DNA of 27,326 nt from DAOUTY01 sp964453665. Lineage in GTDB: Bacteria > Chloroflexota > Dehalococcoidia > SZUA-161. The notes beneath the pieces are model-generated. The model was not told the DNA's origin. It saw nothing but the letters and a program-made list of their open reading frames with translations, and did no database searches. Shown in pieces: positions 15,795-22,206 of this stretch. A program made the position numbers and the translations under genes. How positions within the stretch are numbered: position 1 is the first letter of the stretch; each line of letters starts with the position of its first letter. The DNA lies in NCBI GenBank assembly GCA_964453665.1, contig CAYVQT010000040.1, positions 1-27,326 on the forward strand, in the 5' to 3' direction.

Positions 15795-16241
15795 ATGCCA
15801 AGAAAGATCCCCATAGAACAGAAAGGATTCAGCCCATTCCTGGATATGGTAGGCATGACTTTTAATACAGTCGCGGATGGATACAGCCAGACCGTCTTGC
15901 AGATTACCGAGCCCCTGCTTAACTCTACGCGAGTTGTTCACGGCGGAGTTACCTTCACCCTGACAGACTGCGGAATGGGCGCCGCCCTCTTTTCAATCCT
16001 TGATGAAAATGAGAGGGTGCGGACCGTAGAGACACAGATCGTCTACTTCAGAGCCGTTAGTTCCGGTACGCTGGTATGCGACACCAGGGTTATAAACAGA
16101 AGCAAAAGGATAGCCGTATTGGAATCTGAAGTTAAACACAAAGGGAAGCTGGTATCGAAGGCAATCGGGACTTTTTCCATAATCAAAGGAAGGCAGGAAT
16201 GGAAATCCTTAATTGATGGTGAAGTTGTCGAGGACAGATAG
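15795..16241 (+). CDS. PaaI-type hotdog thioesterase
   Basis: A 148-aa single-hotdog protein. ATG at 15795 is preferred over the upstream TTG at 15780 because GGAGGT (15782-15787) is then well spaced. The signature VVHGGVTFTLTDCGMG puts HGG at 49-51 and Asp58 at the catalytic Asp position of E. coli PaaI. Such enzymes hydrolyse aryl- or acyl-CoA thioesters and can release CoA trapped in dead-end intermediates. It is convergent with the next methyltransferase, with a 6-bp inverted repeat (16254-16276) between the stops. The location far from the acyl-CoA operon gives no pathway clue. Confidence 0.85.
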   Translation: MPRKIPIEQKGFSPFLDMVGMTFNTVADGYSQTVLQITEPLLNSTRVVHGGVTFTLTDCGMGAALFSILDENERVRTVETQIVYFRAVSSGTLVCDTRVINRSKRIAVLESEVKHKGKLVSKAIGTFSIIKGRQEWKSLIDGEVVEDR

Positions 16242-16261
16242 TTGCAAAATGGTCTTGCCGC

Positions 16262-17002
16262 CTACCTGATGGCAAGTGCTATGAGCCTGTTTGCCGTATC
16301 GTCGTAGGGTTTTCCGCTCAGGTCACCATAGAGCTTCACCTCACGGAAGCCTGATTCATATAGAAGCGATGACAACTCCTCCCCTGAATAAAGCCGCAGC
16401 GACAGGTGAAACTCGTCCCTCTTATCCCCGTCTATCTTAATCCAGCGGTTATGAATCCATCCTCCGTCGTCGCTCAGTTTTCTCTCTTCAAGGAAAAATA
16501 CACCGCTATCTTCATACCAGTCCCGCTCGCGGAAAATACGGTCAAGGACCTCTTTCCCCATCAGGTCGATCAGCAGCCTACCGCCTTTTTTCAGCGATGT
16601 ATAGATATTATTCAGCACCCTTTTGTCATCTCGTAGGTCCTCAAAATAGCCGAATGAGGTATACAGGTTTATAACGGCGTCGAAGGTCTCCGGTCTGCAG
16701 TAGTCCCTCATATCTATCTGCCTGAAATCTATGTTCAGGCTCCGCTCCTTCGCCTTCCTCCGTGCCTCATCCAGGTATCTCGAAGTCCTGTCCACACCGG
16801 TTACGCGGAACCCGAGGCGAGCCAGCTCCAGCGAGTGCCTGCCTGTCCCGCAGCAGAGGTCGAGCACTCGGTTCCCATGCTTGAGTTCGAGCAGGGCCGT
16901 TACCTTCTCTATTTCGAGCGGCGCCAGCTCCCAGTGAAGCGCGCTGAATATCTTGGGAGCCATCGCCTCCCAGAACACATCCCGCTCATGCCAAACTGTC
17001 AC
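16262..17002 (-). CDS. Class I SAM-dependent methyltransferase
   Basis: A 246-aa Rossmann methyltransferase with a textbook motif I, VLDLCCGTGRHSLELA (about 46-61), then RVTGVDRTSRYLDEAR, FRQIDMRDY, FDAVINLYTSFGYF and LKKGGRLLIDLMGKEVL. The C-terminal half has the beta-rich YSGEELSSLLYESGFREVKLYGD seen in small-molecule and ubiquinone/glycine-type methyltransferases. The start is GTG at 17002 with GGAAGGAGAG just upstream. Cytoplasmic. The substrate is not predictable from sequence or context. Confidence 0.85.
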   Translation of the reverse strand: MTVWHERDVFWEAMAPKIFSALHWELAPLEIEKVTALLELKHGNRVLDLCCGTGRHSLELARLGFRVTGVDRTSRYLDEARRKAKERSLNIDFRQIDMRDYCRPETFDAVINLYTSFGYFEDLRDDKRVLNNIYTSLKKGGRLLIDLMGKEVLDRIFRERDWYEDSGVFFLEERKLSDDGGWIHNRWIKIDGDKRDEFHLSLRLYSGEELSSLLYESGFREVKLYGDLSGKPYDDTANRLIALAIR

Positions 17003-17155
17003 TCTCTCTCCTTCCGAATTACCTGCTTAAATTCACGGACACAATGCGCGCCCGCGTACCAATCCACAGTGTAACACCAGCACAACGCAGCCAATTATAG
17101 CCAGCCCGGTAACGGACGACAAGACCGATTTGGCGTGGAGAGCTTGTTCAGCAAG

Positions 17156-17182
17156 GTAGGGGCGCGGTAACCGCGCCCCTAC
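17156..17182. repeat. 27-nt palindrome, second member of the GTAGGGGCG family
   Basis: 13-nt perfect arms around one base; ends GTAGGGGCG/CGCCCCTAC as at 15603-15630, with a different middle (CGGTAACCG). It lies in a 423-nt gene-free stretch (17003-17425) that holds only this and the next repeat. Confidence 0.75.
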
Positions 17183-17250
17183 GAAATTACATTCAGGTTC
17201 AGTCCGTCATTACGGGAGCATTTCGTATTTCATTCATGCGCTCTCTTTAT

Positions 17251-17289
17251 GTCATTGCGATCCTTCCCTGGAAGGGAAAGCAATCTCGC
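17251..17289. repeat. Dispersed repeat of the GTCATTGCGA ... GCAATCTCG type
   Basis: GTCATTGCGA at 17251 and AAGCAATCTCG ending at 17289 flank a CCTTCC-CT-GGAAGG palindrome. I recognise this arrangement as a common short intergenic element in unrelated bacteria. Together with the palindrome 70 nt upstream it marks this spacer as a repeat-accumulating site. Confidence 0.55.
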
Positions 17290-17425
17290 TGTATTTCCCA
17301 AGCTCTTAGTAGATGTTATCATCCATTAGGAGGGCAGACTGGCTCTAAATCTGGCGCTCTGCGATAGTTATTAAGCATGCTCTGGATGACAACATCCACA
17401 GCGAGGGGGTAGCTTGTTACAAACC

Positions 17426-17824
17426 TTACGACCAGAACTCATCGAAGGCATATAAGTCCACCGGAATGGTTCTGCCCTCAATAATTTTTCCCTCTTCATT
17501 GAACCGATACAGGTAGGCGTGATCAATGTCTAGCATCTTACCATCTCGCCGAGCCGTAGCATGCCCATATACCATCACGGCCTCGTCGTCCGCCAGAACT
17601 ACCTGAGGCTCGAATTTGATTGTTCCCCCGCTCAGTTCTTTCACAAGCTTAAGTACCCGGTCGAATTGTTCAATGCCACGGTACTCACCGGCGATTGGAC
17701 TTCTACCAGCAATTCTATACACAATATTCTCACTGCAATACTTACTGCCTTCATCAATGTCGTTATCATTGAATGCTTGGATGGTGTGTATGTATCGTAT
17801 GATGTTAGGATGTTGCTCAGCCAT
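17426..17824 (-). CDS. SnoaL/NTF2-like domain protein
   Basis: A 132-aa cone-shaped NTF2-like protein: helix IRYIHTIQAFNDNDIDE, VYRIAGRSPIAGEYRGIEQFDRVL, then strands EPQVVLADDEAVMVYGHATARRDGKMLD and HAYLYRFNEEGKIIEGRTIP. This SnoaL-like pattern occurs in ketosteroid-isomerase and polyketide-cyclase relatives, but most small single-domain members have unknown ligands. ATG at 17824, SD GGAGAAAG. It may be the downstream gene of a pair with the next SnoaL/DUF4440-like protein (120 nt gap). Confidence 0.8.
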   Translation of the reverse strand: MAEQHPNIIRYIHTIQAFNDNDIDEGSKYCSENIVYRIAGRSPIAGEYRGIEQFDRVLKLVKELSGGTIKFEPQVVLADDEAVMVYGHATARRDGKMLDIDHAYLYRFNEEGKIIEGRTIPVDLYAFDEFWS

Positions 17825-17944
17825 TGCTTTCTCCTTACTACAAACTCTCTTATTTTATCTGACACAGATGAAGTCAGATTCAATCAAACGGAAACAACAA
17901 CCGGATAGCTTTTCGCAATCAAGTCAGTATTTTCTCAAATATGA

Positions 17945-18376
17945 TTATGTTGGCCATGACTCGCCCTCTTTTTGCCCGGCAGCCGGCATCGAAGCGTGTG
18001 ATTGCAATATAAGCCACTTGCCCCCGCGTTTTTCCAATACATTAGTTAATCGCACCGGGAATCTTATTTCTTGGCCACTTACCTTAGCCTGGATGACAGC
18101 ATCCGCTGCTCCCCAAGCTACTGATCCAGCCGCTGACACCGAGTACCAGCCTATTTGTATTAAAGATCGCTCTGACTGCGTAAAAGCACGCTCAAGTTCA
18201 GCCTTAATCTCAGCCAATCCAATACATTTCTCGTCTCCACCTGTACCGATAAAAACCACATCAGGGTCAGAAGCGAAGAGTGCAAGACCGCTATTTATAT
18301 CATGAGTATTGAAAGTTTCAGCAAACTGTCTAACCACTGACATTACAGCGGCTTCTGTCTTTGGATCTACCTTCAT
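17945..18376 (-). CDS. SnoaL/DUF4440-like NTF2-fold protein
   Basis: A 143-aa NTF2-fold protein with the pattern of the DUF4440/SnoaL_3 group: VVRQFAETFNTHDINSGLALF, DPDVVFIGTGGDEKCIGLAEI, then beta strands ending in VRLTNVLEKRGGKWLILQSHAS. The ATG at 18376 follows AGGAGG; a small hairpin (TCCCAC-TT-GTGGGA, about 18399-18412) lies just upstream in the leader. It is clearly related in fold, but not closely in sequence, to its downstream neighbour. No enzymatic residues can be assigned. Confidence 0.8.
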   Translation of the reverse strand: MKVDPKTEAAVMSVVRQFAETFNTHDINSGLALFASDPDVVFIGTGGDEKCIGLAEIKAELERAFTQSERSLIQIGWYSVSAAGSVAWGAADAVIQAKVSGQEIRFPVRLTNVLEKRGGKWLILQSHASMPAAGQKEGESWPT

Positions 18377-18509
18377 AGCTTTTTAAACCTCCTTTTGTTC
18401 CCACTTGTGGGATGCTATGCCTCAATACCGTTACTGTCAAGGCTGCCATATAGCTTAGACCTATGACTTTTTTATTATTTTCTTTCCGGCACAAGTTTAC
18501 CACGTTTAC

Positions 18510-18538
18510 TTGACAACCGTGGAGAATACTGGCATAAG
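18510..18538 (+). promoter_or_regulatory. Candidate promoter of the nucleoside phosphorylase-family gene
   Basis: TTGACA (18510-18515), 17-nt spacer, CATAAG (18533-18538); start near 18545, leader of about 24 nt. Confidence 0.5.
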
Positions 18539-18568
18539 ACTGTTAACTTATAACCTCCAGAGGTGTTG

Positions 18569-19321
18569 ATGCTGGCTATAATGGGCGCATTCGGGCAGGA
18601 GATAGTGGACCTGCGGCGACAGATGGCCGTCGAGGAAGTCGTTGCCAATCAGGCCTGCAGGCTGTATCGCGGCAAATTCAAAGACAGGGACACCCTGCTG
18701 GTACAGACAGGGATGGGCAGGGAGCGGGCTGAGAACGCAACGCAGTTCATTCTGGAGCGCTATCCCGTTACCGCGATAATCTCCATCGGCTTTGCCGGAG
18801 CGCTGGCCCCGGAGCTGAGGATCGGCGACGTCGTTGTATGTTCAATACTGCATTACGTGCCTGTATCGGAACAGGAAGAACAGGGTTTAGAACCATATGC
18901 TCCCGACGCCAGTCTGCTTTCTCTGGCATTACAGGGACCCGGGGACAGCGCAGCCCGGTTTCACCCCGGCAGCGGTATCACAGTGCTGCAACTGGATTCC
19001 AGCTCCCGGAAGATGCAGGGGTTGAGAGAGACCTCCCGGGCGCATATTATAGATATGGAAAGCTACTGGATCGCCAGAATAGCCTCGGCCCGGCAGATTC
19101 CTTTCATAGCCATTCGCTCCATCTCAGACACAATTCAGCAGGGCATACAGCCTTTCGACCGGATTCTGGCATCCGACGGCAAACTGCTATGGAAGAAGGC
19201 AGTGCTCTGTTTCCTCTTGCATCCCCGGTACCTGATAAATGTGTTCACCCTCTTCAGAAACACGCGGCCGGCAAAGAGAAACCTGGCCGCTTTCATCGGT
19301 AACCTGGTGACCAAAATTTGA
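18569..19321 (+). CDS. Nucleoside phosphorylase/nucleosidase family protein (MTAN/HpnG-like)
   Basis: About 250 aa of the PNP/UDP phosphorylase fold. Landmarks: AIMGAFGQEI at the start, VQTGMGRERAENATQFIL, ISIGFAGALAPELRIGDVVV, and near the C-terminus IDMESYWIARIASARQIPFIAIRSISD, which has the MTAN-type Met-Glu substrate-binding pair and the catalytic Asp of the SISD motif. It therefore probably cleaves a nucleoside-type N-glycosidic bond, as do MTA/SAH nucleosidase, futalosine hydrolase and the hopanoid-associated HpnG; which one is not resolved. I use the ATG at 18569, with AGGTG before it; GTG 18563 and ATG 18581 are alternatives. It is convergent with selD. Confidence 0.75.
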   Translation: MLAIMGAFGQEIVDLRRQMAVEEVVANQACRLYRGKFKDRDTLLVQTGMGRERAENATQFILERYPVTAIISIGFAGALAPELRIGDVVVCSILHYVPVSEQEEQGLEPYAPDASLLSLALQGPGDSAARFHPGSGITVLQLDSSSRKMQGLRETSRAHIIDMESYWIARIASARQIPFIAIRSISDTIQQGIQPFDRILASDGKLLWKKAVLCFLLHPRYLINVFTLFRNTRPAKRNLAAFIGNLVTKI

Positions 19322-19322
19322 A

Positions 19323-19351
19323 ATAAGCTGAATGCTGATCGCTCAGCTTAT
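19323..19351. terminator. Shared hairpin between convergent genes
   Basis: ATAAGCTGA (19323-19331) pairs perfectly with TCAGCTTAT (19343-19351). The hairpin contains the stop codon of selD and follows the stop of the plus-strand gene. U-tracts are lacking, so termination strength is uncertain. Confidence 0.4.
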
Positions 19352-20392
19352 GGCAATCCTGCCCATCGGTTCGGCGACCACCTCACCGATTACGGCCGCT
19401 TCCTCTATGCCCGCTTCATGCATCCTCGTCACCAGCATCTCCGCCTCCGACTCTGGCACGGAGATCAGCAGACCGCCCGAGGTCTGAGGATCGAACATTA
19501 CGTCAACCATAAACCGGGGGACCCCGGGGTCGATATCCAACATGTTAATTCGGAACTCGCGGTTACGGTGCAATCCCCCGGGTATCATACCCATCTCTGA
19601 GAGCTCTTCGACCTCGGGGAAAAACGGTACCTGAGAAGAATGTATAATCATGCCGACATCGGTTCCCTCGATCATCTCGCAGGCATGCCCCAGCAGCCCG
19701 AAACCGGTGACATCCGTGCAGGCATGAACGTCCACGGCCAGCATAAGCTCGGATGCTTTATCATTGAGGGCGACCATACACTTCACAGACTTGGCAACCG
19801 CCGCCTCGTCCGCGACCCCACCCTTTAAGGCGGTATTTATTATCCCCGTGCCTAGCTGCTTGGTGAGTACCAGCCTGTCGCCGATTCTGGCCCCGGTATT
19901 AAGAATCACCCTTTGGGGATGAACGACACCAGTAACAGAGAGGCCGTATTTCAACTCATTGTCTTCGACACTGTGCCCCCCTACAAGCGCCACCCCCGCC
20001 TCGTGAAGCTTGCCCAGCCCCCCGGCGAGGACCTCCCTCAGAATGGATAAGTCCATCGTCTTCACGGGGAAGCAGACGATATTCATGGCCGTGATGGGTC
20101 TACCGCCCATGGCATACACATCGCTCAGGGCGTTGGCGGCAGCTACCTGGCCGAACGTATAGGGGTCATCCACTATGGGAGTGAAGAAGTCCAGGGTCTG
20201 TACGATCGCCAGGTCCTCTCTCAGTTTATACACACCGGCGTCCTCAGCCCTCTCCATTCCCACGATCAGGTTCGGATCGGGAATAAGGTGCAGCCCTTCC
20301 AGTGCTTTCGCCAGGTCCGCCGGACCTATCTTACAGGCTCAACCCGCGCCGCTGACAGTCTCGGTCAGTCGCGGCCTGGTCACTTCCTCCAT
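19343..20392 (-). CDS. selD: Selenide, water dikinase SelD with in-frame UGA (selenocysteine)
   Basis: SelD makes selenophosphate from selenide and ATP, the selenium donor for selenocysteine and selenouridine. The uninterrupted frame starts only at 20263 and would lack the catalytic N-terminus. Reading from ATG 20392 (SD GGAGG, 8 nt spacing) gives a 349-aa protein of normal length if the UGA at 20341-20339 is selenocysteine: codon 18 lies in SGAG-U-ACKIGP, matching the E. coli GAGCGCK active site, with Sec for Cys17 and Lys21 for Lys20. Downstream SelD blocks are intact: LDFFTPIVDDPY, AAANALSDVYAMGG, VGGHSVEDNELKYGLSVTG, CTDVTGFGLLGH, FDPQTSGGLL. A SECIS-like hairpin follows the UGA. Last gene of the selenium operon, 67 nt after the TusA-like gene. 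A nonsense mutation is the alternative, but everything around it is conserved. Confidence 0.93.
20313..20341 (-). promoter_or_regulatory. Sec UGA codon and SECIS-like hairpin in selD
   Basis: On the minus strand the UGA (20341-20339) is followed after 11 nt by a perfect 6-bp stem AGGTCC-GGC-GGACCT (20327-20313) with a G at the first loop position, the spacing and loop type bacterial SelB recognises. The GCC right after UGA can also pair with the GGC after the stem. Bacterial SECIS elements lie within the coding region in this way. Confidence 0.7.
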
Positions 20393-20459
20393 TCCTCTTG
20401 CCTCCAGTTACTTCTCATCATCGCTGCAGTCAGCTGACCTTGATGGTCACCCACCTGTC

Positions 20460-20678
20460 TTAGCCCGGGGGAGGACTTAGCGAAAGCCGGAAGCCGTCCT
20501 CGACCTCCTCAACCTCCACAGAGTACCCCTTACTCTCGGCCAGACGGGACACGTTCTCCTTCGAGACAGCGGTCTCCACAAGCACGGTCACCGGTTCGCC
20601 TGGATTACCTTCAATAGCTTTCTTGGTCTTAACTACCGGGATAGGACAGGAAAAGCCCCGTACATCGACCTCAATCAT
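20460..20678 (-). CDS. TusA/SirA-like sulfurtransferase domain (YedF N-terminal type)
   Basis: A 72-aa TusA-fold protein with the family signature GFSCPIPVVKTKKAI; Cys11 is the thiol that would carry sulfane sulfur or selenium. ATG 20678 is chosen over an upstream TTG because GGGGAGGACAAGA precedes it; the start overlaps the kinase 3' end by 8 nt, so they are translationally coupled. The YedF selenium-metabolism protein has this domain plus a DsrE-like C-terminal domain of about 100 aa; here only the TusA part exists. Immediately upstream of selD, so delivery of selenium to SelD is the likely role. Confidence 0.85.
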   Translation of the reverse strand: MIEVDVRGFSCPIPVVKTKKAIEGNPGEPVTVLVETAVSKENVSRLAESKGYSVEVEEVEDGFRLSLSPPPG

Positions 20679-21567
20679 TCTTGTCCTCCCCAATATAGCA
20701 TACTCCGCTCCACTGGCAAAGATGCTCCTTAAATATTACTGGAAACTGGTCTATAATCTGCGAGACCCGGGTAGCCGGTGTAGCCCTCGCATACATACCC
20801 GCCACCCGGTTTGCCCTGGCTGCGATTATTGCGGCCTCATGCGGCTCAAGCTCCGCATAGGCCAGGGCGGAGACGAGGCCGGTTATAGTATCACCCGTCC
20901 CCCCAATAGCCTCCAGCGCGGGTACGTCGGGCTCGGTAATGGTAGCCAGAATCTCTCCGGCTTGCACCACATAGTCGACAGCTCCCTTGACCAGCAGCAA
21001 CCGGGCCGCGTCCCTGCGTTCGTAGGCAGCAGCGATCAGTCCCGGGGTCTGTGTTATGTCGGTATCGAACAGGTGCCTGGCTATATAAGCAGGATGGGTA
21101 GCCTTGGTATCGGCAAGGAAAGCCATCTCCGTGGCGTCAGGTGTGAATATGTCGAATTCGGATGCCAGCCCTGCCGCCTTAGCCGCATACATCGATGCGG
21201 CGTCGGCAATCATCAACGGCCTTCTCTCACATTTTTTAACTGCTTCGCACAGCCTCCTGCTCAGCGCCATGTCGGGCAGGCAGTAGTGCAGAGCCAGCAC
21301 CTCAGGTGACAGCTCAGCCACCTTCCGGATCAGATACTCATATATCTCGCGGCTGCCCTTGCCCTGGCCCGTGTCTCCGGCAACCACGACGTAAGGAGCT
21401 TCCAGCTTCAGGTACTCCGTAGTAGCCAGCGCCGCACCTATCATGGCGCCGGTGCCCTGAGTGCGGGGTATCCCGTGGCCTTCAACCACCAGTGCATCCC
21501 CCAACACCCTGACCTCTCCCATGGTCAATGGCAGGTTTTCTATAGGGACCGTTCCCGCTATCAGCAT
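20671..21567 (-). CDS. NAD(P)H-hydrate dehydratase-like (YjeF C-domain) kinase in selenium operon
   Basis: 298 aa of ribokinase-like fold closest in pattern to ADP/ATP-dependent NAD(P)H-hydrate dehydratase: ADAASMY (121-127), FDIFTPDATEMAFLAD (138-153, like TPHPGEMARL), LLLVKGAVDYVV (190-201) and the anion-hole/catalytic GGTGDTITG (222-230, Asp226). The first 75 residues, with GHGIPRTQGTGA and VVAGDTGQGKGSREIYEYL, are not typical of that enzyme, and no YjeF epimerase domain is fused. ATG at 21567 shares a base with the stop of the DUF3343 gene (TGATG) and its end overlaps the TusA-like gene, so it is coupled on both sides. In this position a role in selenium metabolism is more likely than plain NADHX repair, but the substrate is unknown. 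Confidence 0.75.
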   Translation of the reverse strand: MLIAGTVPIENLPLTMGEVRVLGDALVVEGHGIPRTQGTGAMIGAALATTEYLKLEAPYVVVAGDTGQGKGSREIYEYLIRKVAELSPEVLALHYCLPDMALSRRLCEAVKKCERRPLMIADAASMYAAKAAGLASEFDIFTPDATEMAFLADTKATHPAYIARHLFDTDITQTPGLIAAAYERRDAARLLLVKGAVDYVVQAGEILATITEPDVPALEAIGGTGDTITGLVSALAYAELEPHEAAIIAARANRVAGMYARATPATRVSQIIDQFPVIFKEHLCQWSGVCYIGEDKND

Positions 21568-22106
21568 CACGGGTGATTGCCTCCCGACCAGAGGTTGAGG
21601 CTCTCGTCCAGAGCCCTGTCCAGCATTAAAGCGCACAGAGTAAAGCCGACGTCCTTGGGTCGTGGAGCCTCATTCAGCTTCTTACCCACCAACTCAGCAT
21701 GCATGTACGGTATGTCGGGGCATCCCCCGCCGGAAGTGTTGACAATGACGCCGCTGCTCTTCTCTAAGGTAAGCTTCATATTGGCTGCCTTTACCATCGT
21801 CCACTCGCCGAAATCTGTCACTTTGACAATCTCAAGAAGTCCCGCCGTGCCTACCATCAGTGGAGCGACACTGACATACGGAGCATCTTTCTCCCTGAGC
21901 AGCCGTTCTATCCCCGGCTGCTCCACCAGGTTTATCTCCACAGCGAGGTCACATCCTTTTCTGAGCTCAGGCGGAGGGGCAACCAGCTTCACGGCATAGT
22001 CCGCCTTCCTGAGCACCTTATCGGCTCTAATGGCATCCTGCACATCCATGAATAGCACCAGTCCCCCACCCTCGAAGGAAGGCTTTTTCTTACCAAAAAG
22101 TGGCAT
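21567..22106 (-). CDS. DUF3343 (putative Se/S carrier-like) protein with extra C-terminal domain
   Basis: 179 aa. Residues about 13-85 look like DUF3343, a short domain annotated as putative Se/S carrier-like, including VQDAIRADKVLRKADYAVKL and PPELRKGCDLAVE (Cys52). Normal members stop near 80-90 aa; here a second block (86-179) follows with a striking TSGGGCPDIPYMHAELVGK (Cys129) and GFTLCALMLDRALDE. That block has no family I know; its conserved-looking Cys could be a second chalcogen site. ATG at 22106 with GGAG 5 nt upstream. It lies 100 nt after yedE, with an AT-rich repeat between, and is coupled to the kinase gene. Confidence 0.75.
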   Translation of the reverse strand: MPLFGKKKPSFEGGGLVLFMDVQDAIRADKVLRKADYAVKLVAPPPELRKGCDLAVEINLVEQPGIERLLREKDAPYVSVAPLMVGTAGLLEIVKVTDFGEWTMVKAANMKLTLEKSSGVIVNTSGGGCPDIPYMHAELVGKKLNEAPRPKDVGFTLCALMLDRALDESLNLWSGGNHP

Positions 22107-22200
22107 TCAAATCTCCAACCTTATAGAAAATTCTAAGCACTAAATTCTAAATACTAAGCAATATCAAATTCCCAAATCATAATGTTCAAAACGTTCAGGA
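22107..22200. repeat. AT-rich dispersed repeat, copy B, inside the selenium operon
   Basis: The spacer between yedE and the DUF3343 gene is AT-rich and built of CTAA-AT words, including CAATATCAAATT and AAGCACTAAATTCTAAAT. It matches, in opposite orientation, the block at 6302-6425. It separates yedE from the rest of the operon. Confidence 0.55.
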
Positions 22201-22206
22201 TTTCCT

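Noticed and set aside
19343..20263. selD as a truncated pseudogene
   Set aside because: The UGA sits exactly at the Cys/Sec active-site position, flanking residues are conserved on both sides, and a SECIS-like stem follows, so recoding explains it better than decay.
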